DNA from: Planctomycetaceae bacterium | GTDB lineage: Bacteria; Planctomycetota; Planctomycetia; Planctomycetales; Planctomycetaceae | Direction of reading: 5' to 3' | Assembly: GCA_027489895.1 (NCBI GenBank) | Contig: JAIXZD010000209.1 | Span: forward strand, 1-41,384 | DNA: 41,384 nucleotides | Shown: in pieces, positions 16,139-26,283 of the stretch | How the letters are laid out: each line of letters starts with the position of its first letter | Position numbering within the stretch: position 1 is the first letter of the stretch | Made by a program: the position numbers and the translations under genes | Notes under the pieces: model-generated | Seen by the model: the letters and a program-made list of their open reading frames with translations, nothing else | Database searches by the model: none | What the model was told of the DNA's origin: nothing

Positions 16139-19100
16139 TCAATCCAGTCGAACGCGCTGCTTGATGAACTTCCGGTAGTCCAGCGTTTGTTTCACCGGAT
16201 CGTAATGACGTTCAATGTCTGATCGATCCAGCGTGAAAAATGCCCGAACCCGCTTTAGGCCAGTCGTCGCTTCAGGCAACTCTCCACCCACACGGTAGAC
16301 CCGCGCGGTCTGGTCGTACACGGCTTCAAAGTACCCGACCGTCACCCACCCGTAGAACACGTTGCTCCGCGTGGTCGTATGGTTCGACACTTTCGTCAGC
16401 AGCCGATATCGCGACTGCAGATCCATCTGCTGATAATCCGCCAGGTTCGTATCCAGAGCCGTTCGCGCCTCGAACAAGGTCCTCCGGTCCGGGCGAGGTG
16501 CGCTGGACCCATCAATGTCGAGGTTCGGAAAGAACGCGGTCGCCAGCGATCCCTCAAACGGCATCGAACGGAAAATGCTGCTCTCCAGCCCCGAGGCCGG
16601 CCAGTTCGCGTTCCGCCCCAAATCAAACGCCGACCGGAACGGTCGCGAGACAGGCAAACCCGGCAGATACAAACCCGTCGTCTGATCCTGCTGGTCGCGG
16701 GCCTTCAAAAACTGAGGCCACCATTGACGAGCGGCTTCGACCGTGGAACTGTCATCCAGATCGGTAATCGCATCCGCCAGCAGCGAGTTCTCGCAATTCA
16801 TCGACAGGTCATCCAGCAAACCCGCTAGCACTTTCACATCCCGAATCGTGTTCAGATTGACCTTCCCGGGCGTCCGAGGCACGCTCGTCGATTGACCGTT
16901 CCGCTCCACGCTCGTGTAGCCCGCGATCCCGGGATGGGCATTCTCCATCTCGGGCACTTCCAGCAGCGAAAAGACCCGATACCACCGATTGTCCCGTTCC
17001 GGGTTCGACGTGTCCGCCGGGTTGAAGTCCGGCCGGAGCACCTTTCTCGCCGCCGTGTACTCCCGTCCAAAACTTTCACTGAAATCCGTGTCCCGGCTCC
17101 GCGCAAAATTCTGCCCCAGGGCCAGAAACTCCGTCAGCCGGTCCGGGCCATAAAGCGGCAGGCTGAGCAGTTCCAGAGGCGAGGTGTAGTCCCGGTCAAA
17201 CTTGGGCTGCCGAACAGAAAACACCGCACTCCCAGGAACGTCCGTAAACTCGGCCACCGTCCGGGAATTCGTCACGTTGCCAATCGTGTTTCGCACGACT
17301 GAAGTTCCCGTCGAATCCACGTGTTCCAGCTCCATCACCGCGGACAGCGTCGAATAGTCTCCGTTCCCGCGCCGCTCCAGCGGTTGTCGTCGCTCGGAAC
17401 TTCGACTCGCCGTATTCTGCAGTTCCGTGTTGATGCTCGCCGCCGTCAGATCAAACCGTCGGAATGGCCGCTGATCAAAGTAATCCACGACCACCCACGG
17501 GTTATCTGCCTCTGTCGAAGCTGCGGCCCGCCCAGGGTGCAACCGACGACTGAGGACAAGCCGTACATCCGCTCCCAGATTCAGCAAATCGTCCAGATAC
17601 GATGTCGCCACCGCCCCGCTGCCATCCGCAATCGTCGCTCTTCCCAAGTGCCCACCCCACACCAGGTCCAGCGATGCACTCGGTCCGGGATCGGGGTCGC
17701 CCGGAGAAAACGCGGGAACCGTCGGGGTCGAGGGCGAAATCTGCGTCACCATCCCGCCCACCTTCGCCCGGAAATCACTCGGTCGTTCCGGGTGCGCGGA
17801 ACCCGCCGGAGCGGTATCGTTCCCGGTTCTCGCTGCAATCGTGTAGACGCCGCCCGCTGGAACGTTCTGGGTCGTGTCGTTGATCGTCAACCGACGCTGC
17901 ACGATCCCCGCCGCAACCGTCCCCGTCACCGGCCTCGAGATCACCCGTTCCAGACGCCACACATTCCCCGACATGCTCACCGGCGTCGGCCCCACATTCG
18001 CCAGCTCGACTTGCAGGTAATACCTCTGCGTCATCGACGTTTCGTCGAACGTCATGTGGTCCTGGGCTCCCGCGCCCCCTTCAAACGACACGGCCAGCAC
18101 TTCGTTGATCGCCAGAGCCTGACGTTCAACTCCAAAAACCGTCCCGCGATCGGTCTCGGCAAAACCCGAAATCGAACCAAACGGGTTGTCGTCCAGGTCC
18201 CAGCCGTTCTCCAGGTCCTTGTCATACTCGAACATCGTGATGACATCGTCCGGGTCCAGCGCATCCACATAGTTAACCGCGAACTGCGCCATCTCACTTA
18301 GCTGCTGCTCCGAGTAGAGCGCTCGCGCGGCATTCGATGTCGTCGCGTAGTTGACATCGTTCCGGCCGCCACCCAACAGATACAGCAGCACGTAGATATC
18401 CCGCGCCAGCAGTTGCCGGTCCCGTCGGGCCCAAAACTCCTGGATCGCCGCGCTTGCCGCCGGCTGCAGGTCGTCCGATCCGAGCGCCCCCAGCTCATTC
18501 AGGTCGAAGCCCCCCGAGCCGTCGTTGTCGATCAGTCCATTCCCGTCATCATCCGTTCCCGAAATCCCCGGCTGACCGTCAGTCCCCAGGATCGTCCCGA
18601 CACCTGGAATCGCGGCCGCCCCAGGATCCGCCGGATGAGGCGTCAACAACCGCGTGCCCGTGTAGTACGGACTGGCCAGGTTCGCATGCCGAGGATCCAG
18701 CAGCACCCGGTTGATGTTCAGCTTCCGTTGAAACAGCTCGTTATTCCGGAAAAACCCCGGCTGCACACTGAAAAGCTCTCGAACTGCTGTCCGAACAGGC
18801 TGCAAACGAGCGCCGATCGCGCTCCCACCGCACCACGGCGGAAACTCCGCACGCTGGTTGCGAGTCGCGGGCGTATACGTCGAGGTCGACGTCGTCCCCA
18901 TCTGATTCAACTGTTCCATCTCCCAGCCGCGTGCGTTCTGATAGGCCCGTGCGGACACATCCAGATCGCCCGTTGCCGGTGACGTTGTCTGCCGAATCAC
19001 ATGATACTGAGACACACCCATTCCAAACTGCTTCCGATCCCAACTGCTCGTGGTATAGCGAGACCGAATTCCCAGCAGACGCGCGGCCTGTGTCGTCAGA

Positions 19101-21439
19101 TTGCCCGAGCCTCCCTTATCGAAGTTGATGCTCGCCAGTTGCCGCAATCGCGAAGAGGTCGACGCCTTGGGGAAATCCGTCGCCGTCAGGTGTAGCCCGG
19201 CCATCTCGTCCACGCCAAAAATCTGGTCGTTGCTCCCCGCCAGTGACGGTTCGGTCACGGTTTCCGCAGGTTCGTCCTGGTTCTGGGCCGTGTTGGAAGT
19301 GGCCACAACCGACGTTCCGTACGGCGCGGACGCCCCATAGTCGCTCCCACCCAGAACGTTCGCATAGCGTGCGAATCGATTCGGCCCCGCAGTCACGCTT
19401 CCCAGCGTATACCCGCTGCCCGAGTAGATGTTCGGCGTCCCTGCATTCCCGGGGTACAACCGCCCGGCAAACAGCGACTCTCCCACACCACCCCATCCCC
19501 GGAAATCACTGGGGTGGTAAAACGCCGGATAAAACCCGGTAAACAGCGGCAGAAAGTAATCCTGCGTGCTCGTGGTCGTCGTGGCCGAAGAAAAAGCCCG
19601 GCCCTGTAACAGATTCCCATTGTCATCCACGCCCGGTTGACCCGGCACAGGAAACAACGTCCCGCTATGCAGGAACCCCAGCGGGTTCACGGTCACTCCC
19701 ATCGACGAGTCGGTGATCGACGACAGCAGCAGATTCAAATCCCCCCACCGCCCCGCCGTCAGATCCGCAATCCCACCCAATGTAAAATTGTCGACGCCCG
19801 CCACGGTGTACGGGCCGCCGCCCTCAGCAAACCGCATCCGGCCCCACAGCAGATTCGCCAACTCCAGATTCGCCAGTTGTCGCCGATTCAACGTCGGCCA
19901 ATGGTCGACCCCCGGATTGCTCCCCGTCGTCGGAAGGTTGTACTGCGCTCGGTACTGTTGCCCTTCTTCCACCGGCACGCCTTCGCTCGGGTCCAGATCG
20001 AATCCATACGTCGGGTTGATCTCCGACCGCGAGACCCCATGGTTCGACCGGCTGATCGATCGATTCGCGTTGAGCAGTTCCGTCTTGCTCACGTCCCGCG
20101 CGTTCGTCGCACTCGCATAGAGGTTGCCCACTTCGTTCAGATTCATCAGGCCATCGCCGTCCAGAATCGTGAACGAATAGAACGGCACGTAATACCGTCC
20201 ATCCGTGAGCTGCTGGGCAGGAAAATCGAGGTCCAGCCAAACTCCTTCGGGGCGTCCATCGCCGTCGTTATCGACGTCGAACTCCAGGTTCGATGCCCGC
20301 GCGATGGCATCCCCCAGGTTCGTGCCGCTGAACACGCCTTGCTCATTGAATGCTCCGTCACCATCCCGGTCGACCACGAACGGGAACGGCGCCACCTGCT
20401 GGTTCGCGGAATTGAACACCACATCAGCCGCATTCACGGTCGGCACGGTGGGCCGGATATACCGAAATCGGGTCAATCCCGTCGGACCGCGGACAACATG
20501 CGACGGATGCGGCCTCAGCACGCGGTCCGCTGTCGCCGGGTCGCGGGCCCAGCCCAGAACCGTCCCATCGTCGGGAATACTGTTGTTCTGCGGCACACCA
20601 CTGTTCAGGTTCCGCAGATACTGTGGCCGGTGAAACGATGGAATCACGACCGGAACGACCGCGCCCGATGTCGGGTGGACCGTCGTCCCGATGTACGCCA
20701 GAAACGGATTGTTGAGGTCCGCTGCCGTGTAGTCCACGTCCGGAGCCGGCGGCCCATACGGTTCGCCGCTTTGCGGAAACGTCCCCAGCTCCCCTGCCCC
20801 CGACGGAACCAGGTCCGTCGGCACAAACCGGGGGTCCGACAGAATCCGAGTGGTGCCGTTGTTCGCCCGCGAAGACCAGTTCAATCGCAGCAACTGGTCG
20901 GCGTTCGTCGGGGCCGGTGTCTGATTTCGATCCAGCACGCCGTTCCGGTCCCGGTCCACACCGAATGCGGCAGAGTCCGCAATTCCATCCGGCGGAGCGG
21001 CTCCCACGCCCACATCGGTGACCGAGACATTCACGCCCTCCCCGTTGAAGGGCGACGAATCGAACCCCATCATCGTCGCCACTAGCGAATGCCGTGCCGC
21101 CGGTTGCAGGCGATCGGCCGTTCGCCGCGACCGATAGAGGGGCCCCGCAAGTGCGCTCCCGGGCGCATTCTCATCCGCCCCGACAATCACCTGTTGCAGG
21201 CCATAGTCCAGAACCAGTTCCGGGTCGAGTTCTCTCGGCCGCTTATTGCCTTCCGAAAAATTCTCGGCGCTCTGATTCTCCTGCGCCGAGAACGTGAAGA
21301 ACGTCAGCCCCAGCAGGAGCAACAGCCCCAGCATTCCAATCACCACGATCAGTGTCGAGCCGCGGCGACTGGCTCCCACTTTGGCCCCCACGCTGGCTCC
21401 AGTGCCGCGCTGTCCGCGATTCAATTTCCGAATGGCCAT
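16139..21439 (-). CDS. Giant GspK-like minor pseudopilin (1766 residues)
   Basis: The N-terminus has a basic leader ending RRG followed by STLIVVIGMLGLLLLLGLTFFTFSAQE, a class III prepilin-type segment. Position +5 is Val, not Glu, as is normal for GspK, the tip subunit of type II secretion pseudopili. Near residue 1523 PGKVNLNT matches the GspK G(K/R)xNLNT element. GspK is normally about 300-350 residues; this is five times longer. The extra sequence holds Asp-rich loops (DRDRNGVLDRN about 158, DRDGDGAFNE about 351, DVDNDGDG about 384, TDDDGNGLIDNDG about 960) resembling calcium-binding EF-hand or thrombospondin type 3 loops. ATG 21439 has GAGGAG 7 nt upstream, which decides it over 21496. 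It is the last gene of the pseudopilin run, 134 nt after the J-like gene. Confidence 0.72.
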   Translation of the reverse strand: MAIRKLNRGQRGTGASVGAKVGASRRGSTLIVVIGMLGLLLLLGLTFFTFSAQENQSAENFSEGNKRPRELDPELVLDYGLQQVIVGADENAPGSALAGPLYRSRRTADRLQPAARHSLVATMMGFDSSPFNGEGVNVSVTDVGVGAAPPDGIADSAAFGVDRDRNGVLDRNQTPAPTNADQLLRLNWSSRANNGTTRILSDPRFVPTDLVPSGAGELGTFPQSGEPYGPPAPDVDYTAADLNNPFLAYIGTTVHPTSGAVVPVVIPSFHRPQYLRNLNSGVPQNNSIPDDGTVLGWARDPATADRVLRPHPSHVVRGPTGLTRFRYIRPTVPTVNAADVVFNSANQQVAPFPFVVDRDGDGAFNEQGVFSGTNLGDAIARASNLEFDVDNDGDGRPEGVWLDLDFPAQQLTDGRYYVPFYSFTILDGDGLMNLNEVGNLYASATNARDVSKTELLNANRSISRSNHGVSRSEINPTYGFDLDPSEGVPVEEGQQYRAQYNLPTTGSNPGVDHWPTLNRRQLANLELANLLWGRMRFAEGGGPYTVAGVDNFTLGGIADLTAGRWGDLNLLLSSITDSSMGVTVNPLGFLHSGTLFPVPGQPGVDDNGNLLQGRAFSSATTTTSTQDYFLPLFTGFYPAFYHPSDFRGWGGVGESLFAGRLYPGNAGTPNIYSGSGYTLGSVTAGPNRFARYANVLGGSDYGASAPYGTSVVATSNTAQNQDEPAETVTEPSLAGSNDQIFGVDEMAGLHLTATDFPKASTSSRLRQLASINFDKGGSGNLTTQAARLLGIRSRYTTSSWDRKQFGMGVSQYHVIRQTTSPATGDLDVSARAYQNARGWEMEQLNQMGTTSTSTYTPATRNQRAEFPPWCGGSAIGARLQPVRTAVRELFSVQPGFFRNNELFQRKLNINRVLLDPRHANLASPYYTGTRLLTPHPADPGAAAIPGVGTILGTDGQPGISGTDDDGNGLIDNDGSGGFDLNELGALGSDDLQPAASAAIQEFWARRDRQLLARDIYVLLYLLGGGRNDVNYATTSNAARALYSEQQLSEMAQFAVNYVDALDPDDVITMFEYDKDLENGWDLDDNPFGSISGFAETDRGTVFGVERQALAINEVLAVSFEGGAGAQDHMTFDETSMTQRYYLQVELANVGPTPVSMSGNVWRLERVISRPVTGTVAAGIVQRRLTINDTTQNVPAGGVYTIAARTGNDTAPAGSAHPERPSDFRAKVGGMVTQISPSTPTVPAFSPGDPDPGPSASLDLVWGGHLGRATIADGSGAVATSYLDDLLNLGADVRLVLSRRLHPGRAAASTEADNPWVVVDYFDQRPFRRFDLTAASINTELQNTASRSSERRQPLERRGNGDYSTLSAVMELEHVDSTGTSVVRNTIGNVTNSRTVAEFTDVPGSAVFSVRQPKFDRDYTSPLELLSLPLYGPDRLTEFLALGQNFARSRDTDFSESFGREYTAARKVLRPDFNPADTSNPERDNRWYRVFSLLEVPEMENAHPGIAGYTSVERNGQSTSVPRTPGKVNLNTIRDVKVLAGLLDDLSMNCENSLLADAITDLDDSSTVEAARQWWPQFLKARDQQDQTTGLYLPGLPVSRPFRSAFDLGRNANWPASGLESSIFRSMPFEGSLATAFFPNLDIDGSSAPRPDRRTLFEARTALDTNLADYQQMDLQSRYRLLTKVSNHTTTRSNVFYGWVTVGYFEAVYDQTARVYRVGGELPEATTGLKRVRAFFTLDRSDIERHYDPVKQTLDYRKFIKQRVRLD

Positions 21440-21573
21440 GATTCTACTCCTCGTCCGAACAGGATCGGACACCAGCCCGCCACGATGGAACCCCACCCGT
21501 GACCTGACACGCCTCTCTCACCCTACCACTCGCCCGCACACGTTCGCCCAATCTGGCCCGCCCGTCCCTCTCG

Positions 21574-23715
21574 CTACGATTGCGGCCTGGTATCCAGGAG
21601 CGAATGCTGAATCGTGATGTCTCGAATCAGGCCCGAAGAGACATCCCGCACCCGCACTCGAATCTGGATCGCCCGCATCGGACGCGTCCTCAAGTTCACG
21701 TCATCCGTCCGAGGAAATCCCACCTCAATCTGGTTATCCGCGATCTGGTCCGCAGGAGCGGGCAGCGAGTTCGGATTGTTGTCGTTGAACCCACCGCGTC
21801 CCGGTTGCTGATCTGGCCCCAGGTCGTAGGCCGTATCATCGGTGCCCGGCCACAACAGTTCCGTCGCGTTGTCGATGATTCCGTCGCCATCGTCATCGAT
21901 CCCACGTTTCCCTGGTTTTCCATCGGGGCCCGCATCGGGGATGAAGTCGTCCCATAAACCCACTTCGCCCCAGTCCGCCGGCAACGTGTCGGTGGTCGAG
22001 TTCCCATCGTCGTCGACCCCCGCCCGTCCTGGTTGACCGTCGGGCCCCAGGCTGACGCCCGATGTCGAACGGAACGGCGGCACGCGTCCCAGATTCACGA
22101 ACTGCGAATTCGCCGACATTCGCGGATGCCACGTATCAAACACACGGTTCCACGGGTCATCCGACCCAGGCCAGCCCTGCTCGCCAAGGTCGTCCGTCGT
22201 CCCATTCCCGTCATCATCCACACCCGCTCGGCCCCACTCTCCATCCGCACCCTGCAACTGGGCGGTCGTCAGTCCCGCCAGATCGATCGGACCAAAGCCC
22301 GGCAGCCGATTCGCCCGATGCCCGTAATACCCCGTGCCGTTACTCGCGACATGCCCAACATCGACAAACGCCTGCACGGTGGGATGCTCGTCATACACCT
22401 TGATGTCAAACGCCAGCACGTTGGTCATCAGAATGTCTTCGCCCACGCGCGGACCATCCAATCGAACCGTCGACGCGCCCCCCAGCGTGATCACCCCATC
22501 TGCCCCCAGCACACTCCCGTTTCGCCGCACTCGGAAGAGTGGGTAGTCGTCGTCGTTGGTTCCAAACTGATTGTCTGGGCCACGGTCCAGTTGCCCCGGA
22601 TACTGAAACGCCGTGTGGCTCGTCTCCTGATGCGTGAACCGACCGAAGAACGTTTCGAGCCGATTCCCCGTCACCGTCGCCCCGCCATCAGGTGGCACGC
22701 CCCCATTCGCAAAACTGATCGGCCGCCCCGAACGCGGATCAAACCCGAACCGATGATTGGGAACCCCCAGCGAAAACGTGGCCGGGGTCGCCGCGTTACT
22801 TAACGAGTTCCTGTCGGCACTGATCGCATGGAACACCAGCTCATCCGCCGCCGACGCTGCGACCCCCGCTGGTTCAAAGTGCGCGGAGAAATCGAAGTCA
22901 TTGAGGAAATTTACGTTCGCCGCCAGTGATCCGGTCGTCTGCCCCGGCACCAGATCATCCACGTCATAGCCCGCCGTTGTGGCCGTGGGCGCCGACCCTC
23001 GAATCAGATCATCACCGGCGCCATTCAAGTCAGCGCTCGGCTGCCCCAAGTAAGCCGGTGATGATTCCCGAAGCGGCTTACGGATCAGAACGACCCGCCG
23101 ATAGAGGGTTCCCCGCCGCAGAAAGTACACCACTTCCGCGTAGGGAGACGATGACACCCGATCCGACACGCCTCCGCTCCCCAAACGTCCATCGTCAAAT
23201 GCGGGTTGATTCGGATTCCGAAACACACCTGGGAACCCCGTAATCGGCGCCTGACCAGCAATCGTCAGCCCCATCGCGCGGCCGGCATAAGGTGTTGTAT
23301 CGCCGTCCCGCAGCACCTCGCCCGCATGCACCGTCAACTGCAGCACATCGTCCGTATCGTCGAACGGGTCTCCTTCCGAGATATGCAGGTATCCTTCCCG
23401 ATTTGCGTCACTCACACCGCTCGTTTGTCCCACAAACGGAATCACATCCCGAAACGTCCGCTTGTCCAGATCGCTCCGCAGCAGTGTGTCCGTCAGCCGC
23501 TGCCGCTGGTCGTTCTCGGCCAGGCCCCGCTGACGGGTCATCAGTCCCACGGCCACCTGAAAAATGGACGCGAACATCGTCATCATCAGCAGCACCAGCG
23601 CCACCGAGACGAGCATCTCCACCAGGGTGAACCCCTGGCGATGACGGCCCGAATTACGACTGGCCGCATTGCGGCTGCTCATGGTCCGTGCGGCGGTTGT
23701 GCGTGTGACTTGCAT
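21574..23715 (-). CDS. GspJ-like prepilin-type protein with calcium-loop repeats (713 residues)
   Basis: The leader ends RQG and the mature part begins FTLVEMLVSVALVLLMMTMFASIF, with Glu at +5, a typical type IV prepilin start. Position in the run (after H and I) and the following text (RQRLTDTLLRSDLDKRTF) suggest GspJ/PulJ, usually about 200 residues; this is over three times that. Residues about 490-640 hold a repeated pattern GxAGVDDDGNGTTDD...PGSDDP, GVDDDGNSTTD, GIDDDGDGIIDN...PGTDD, GFNDN, resembling thrombospondin type 3 calcium loops. GGGAGAG lies 8 nt before the ATG. It begins 2 nt after the I-like stop codon. Confidence 0.78.
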   Translation of the reverse strand: MQVTRTTAARTMSSRNAASRNSGRHRQGFTLVEMLVSVALVLLMMTMFASIFQVAVGLMTRQRGLAENDQRQRLTDTLLRSDLDKRTFRDVIPFVGQTSGVSDANREGYLHISEGDPFDDTDDVLQLTVHAGEVLRDGDTTPYAGRAMGLTIAGQAPITGFPGVFRNPNQPAFDDGRLGSGGVSDRVSSSPYAEVVYFLRRGTLYRRVVLIRKPLRESSPAYLGQPSADLNGAGDDLIRGSAPTATTAGYDVDDLVPGQTTGSLAANVNFLNDFDFSAHFEPAGVAASAADELVFHAISADRNSLSNAATPATFSLGVPNHRFGFDPRSGRPISFANGGVPPDGGATVTGNRLETFFGRFTHQETSHTAFQYPGQLDRGPDNQFGTNDDDYPLFRVRRNGSVLGADGVITLGGASTVRLDGPRVGEDILMTNVLAFDIKVYDEHPTVQAFVDVGHVASNGTGYYGHRANRLPGFGPIDLAGLTTAQLQGADGEWGRAGVDDDGNGTTDDLGEQGWPGSDDPWNRVFDTWHPRMSANSQFVNLGRVPPFRSTSGVSLGPDGQPGRAGVDDDGNSTTDTLPADWGEVGLWDDFIPDAGPDGKPGKRGIDDDGDGIIDNATELLWPGTDDTAYDLGPDQQPGRGGFNDNNPNSLPAPADQIADNQIEVGFPRTDDVNLRTRPMRAIQIRVRVRDVSSGLIRDITIQHSLLDTRPQS

Positions 23716-23717
23716 GA

Positions 23718-25016
23718 CTATCGCTCTCCCAGCGGGAAGACATCGACGATTCCCTGCATGAATACGGCGCTGAACAGATTCGTCGTCGTATCGAAGGGAA
23801 TGTCCGCCAGTTCATTGCCATCCGCGCGGACCAGCGTCATCACCAAGCCGCTGTCCGAGATGTTCTGGATTCGATAGGCCCGCAGATCGTTCGTCGAGAT
23901 GCAGAAGCCGCCCCGCTTGGCAAACTCCGGCTTCGTCGTGAACGTCACCTGACGGTTGTCCAGAGGCCCCAGTTGAGTTGCCGTGTAAACCAGCTCTTCA
24001 TTGCCCGTTCCCAGCGCCGTATCTGCCTGGTAGGCCCGTTTGTGAAACACCACACAATCCGCCTCGACACCCACTGTCGTCCGCCGCAGCAGCGCCAACC
24101 ACGAGTAGCGCAGGTCAATCGTTTCAATCACCGCATTGGTCGGAACAAATCCCGTCGGAACCAGCGGCGCATTGGGAGTGCTGGCTGTCAGCCCCCACGA
24201 AACCACATTGGCTCCCGTGATCCCGATAACCGTCCGCGTCTGACTCAGTCGCCCCGTCACATCCGTCATCACAATCCGGACCGCGGGGTCGGTGGCAGTA
24301 AACGTCAGCCCCAGGCTTCCAGAACCTGGAACGACGCAACTCGTTGACGTCACACCGCTCACCGCATCCGAGGAATGCACCACCGTCCACGTGTCACGAT
24401 TTCCGGCTACACTTGCCGCCGGGACCAGCAGCGAACTCAGTGCCGCCACAGTCGTCGGTTGCGGTACATAGACCAGCCGGTTCAACCCATGCAGCCGCGG
24501 GATCGCCGCGGCCCCGGTCGCCCCCACCGGGAACACTTCCGTGCCCAGCGTGGCCACCCCCAGCGGATCGAGCACCGCCACAAACCGATCGTCCGAACCA
24601 CTGAATCCCGTTTCGTTTGGCTCGTCGGTCACGCCATCATTGTCGTCATCGACGCCGCCACGACCCGGCAGACCATCCACCCCCTGATTGATCCGCACAT
24701 CATCCAGAACGCGTCGTTGATCGGCCGGTGGCCAGACCACCGTCGGATCCGGAGGCCCCTGCCAGCGGCTGCGATCCAGAAACTCTTCCGCGTTCTTCTT
24801 CAGCACTGTCGCCTGCGTCCGCTTCGTCGCCTCGATCGACCGCAGCACCGCCAACGGGAAAAACGTCGCCACGCTCACCAGCCCGATCGACGCGATCAGC
24901 AGCGACACCAGCACTTCGCTCAACGTCGCGCCAAGCCGCCCCGCGCCATCACTGGCTGCGTGGCCGCCAGATCGTCGCAAACCAATCTCGGTGCGTGTTC
25001 TGTACAGGGAGTTCAT
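23718..25016 (-). CDS. GspI/PulG-type prepilin-like protein (432 residues)
   Basis: From ATG 25016 the leader ends in RLG and the mature part begins ATLSEVLVSLLIASIGLVSVATFFPLAVLRSIEATKR, with Glu at +5. ATLSEVLVSL is the I-type (GspI/PilV-like) form. GspI is usually about 125 residues, so this is an enlarged version. A single Asp-rich loop GRGGVDDDNDGVTDEPNETGF followed by SGSDD lies near residues 113-140 and matches those in the J-like protein. The ATG overlaps the stop of the upstream H-like gene as ATGA, and GGGAGG is placed about 10 nt before it. The open frame continues upstream to 25496 but that part is the shadow of the H-like gene. Confidence 0.75.
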   Translation of the reverse strand: MNSLYRTRTEIGLRRSGGHAASDGAGRLGATLSEVLVSLLIASIGLVSVATFFPLAVLRSIEATKRTQATVLKKNAEEFLDRSRWQGPPDPTVVWPPADQRRVLDDVRINQGVDGLPGRGGVDDDNDGVTDEPNETGFSGSDDRFVAVLDPLGVATLGTEVFPVGATGAAAIPRLHGLNRLVYVPQPTTVAALSSLLVPAASVAGNRDTWTVVHSSDAVSGVTSTSCVVPGSGSLGLTFTATDPAVRIVMTDVTGRLSQTRTVIGITGANVVSWGLTASTPNAPLVPTGFVPTNAVIETIDLRYSWLALLRRTTVGVEADCVVFHKRAYQADTALGTGNEELVYTATQLGPLDNRQVTFTTKPEFAKRGGFCISTNDLRAYRIQNISDSGLVMTLVRADGNELADIPFDTTTNLFSAVFMQGIVDVFPLGER

Positions 25017-26281
25017 CGTCCCGCGACCTCCCCACGCTTGGCAAAGCTGAAAATGTTGTCCGGCAGTCCATCCGCCGGTCCGGTCCCCGTCGTGTTGTTC
25101 ACGCTGTCCGTCAGGTCGATCGGCGATGTCAGCACCTGCCCCGTGTGCGTGTAGATCGACACGACCAGCCAGTTGCCGCTCGACGACGCGCTTCCCGGAA
25201 GGAAGCCCTGATCCAGATCGGACGCGGTGCCCACCAGGAAGTGAATCACCCCGAGTGCCGCTTCCGGGCCGGTAATCGTCCCGCGCGGCGAGAACAAGAT
25301 GTCCATCGGCGGACCATTGGCCGATAGCGTCCATGTCGATGGCAGATTCGCTCCGGGCAATAGATTCGTCCCGTCCAGCGACAGGGCAACCGCCGCCCCA
25401 CCCGGTAGCTTCAGCACCTCTTCGCCCGGCAAGAGCGACGGTCCCAGTTCCAACGTGATCCCGCGATTGGCCGATCCCGCGGCATCGGAAGCCCACTCGT
25501 AAGCCAGCGACAGTGTGGCCCCCGTATAGGCTGATCCATACACGGGCAGTGGATCCACCAGAACCAGCGCCCCATCATCGGTCGCCGTGTTGGCGGGATC
25601 GTCGATTCGTACCGTGCTGATCGGTGACGAATGCACCTCACCCCCAATGCGAATCGTCACGAGATCTCCATCTCGCAACAGACCCAATTGAAACAGCCGC
25701 TTGAATTCCGAGTTATGACCCGGCTTGGGGAAATCCACATCGAGGATGTACCCATTCGGGTTACTCATCGCCGGCGGCGGAGTCAGGAAGAGCGCCGGCC
25801 GGACAACTGGCGGCGCATAGAGATAAATGCGGCGAATGTCCGACCCTTCGCGAACAAACTGCAGCCCGCTGCTGGCAATAACCCGCGGGTCATCGGTGCG
25901 AAAGTTTGGACCTGTCCCCAGCAGGACCGGCTCCGTCGACTGGATGAACGCAAACCCCGTCACCAGGCTCGGGTTGTTGGCGTCGCGCACCAGCCGCACA
26001 CCGCGATAAACCTTCTCGCGGAAGTTTGCCGCCTTCTGGGCATAGATCGCCCGGTCGCGCGCTCCCAACAGCGCCGACTGCACCTGCCGAGTCGCCGCCC
26101 GCAGCCGGTCCGAATCGGCCGTCGCGTTGAACACCGACAGCGTCACCGCCGCCAGGATCAACAGGATCGTGATTACGATCAGTAACTCGATCAGCGTGAA
26201 GCCCCGACGCACCGTCCCAAACAGCACCGTCCCAAACAATCGCACCATCCGAGCTGGTGCGGGCCGCGGTTGCGAACGCAT
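25013..26281 (-). CDS. GspH-like prepilin-type protein (422 residues)
   Basis: The leader ends VRRG and the mature part begins FTLIELLIVITILLILAAVTLSVFNATADSDRLRAATRQVQSALLGARDRAIYAQ. This form, with the RAATRQVQSALLGARDRAI stretch, is characteristic of GspH/FimT-type minor pseudopilins, usually about 150-190 residues. The remaining 350 residues are beta-rich with no family I recognise. The gene begins 2 nt after the stop of the preceding prepilin gene and ends in an ATGA overlap with the I-like gene, so the run is almost certainly co-translated. Confidence 0.78.
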   Translation of the reverse strand: MRSQPRPAPARMVRLFGTVLFGTVRRGFTLIELLIVITILLILAAVTLSVFNATADSDRLRAATRQVQSALLGARDRAIYAQKAANFREKVYRGVRLVRDANNPSLVTGFAFIQSTEPVLLGTGPNFRTDDPRVIASSGLQFVREGSDIRRIYLYAPPVVRPALFLTPPPAMSNPNGYILDVDFPKPGHNSEFKRLFQLGLLRDGDLVTIRIGGEVHSSPISTVRIDDPANTATDDGALVLVDPLPVYGSAYTGATLSLAYEWASDAAGSANRGITLELGPSLLPGEEVLKLPGGAAVALSLDGTNLLPGANLPSTWTLSANGPPMDILFSPRGTITGPEAALGVIHFLVGTASDLDQGFLPGSASSSGNWLVVSIYTHTGQVLTSPIDLTDSVNNTTGTGPADGLPDNIFSFAKRGEVAGR

Positions 26282-26283
26282 GG

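Noticed and set aside
25017-25496. N-terminal extension of the I-like gene frame up to 25496
   Set aside because: This part lies over the H-like gene in another frame and has no leader; the ATG at 25016 gives a proper prepilin leader and an ATGA overlap.
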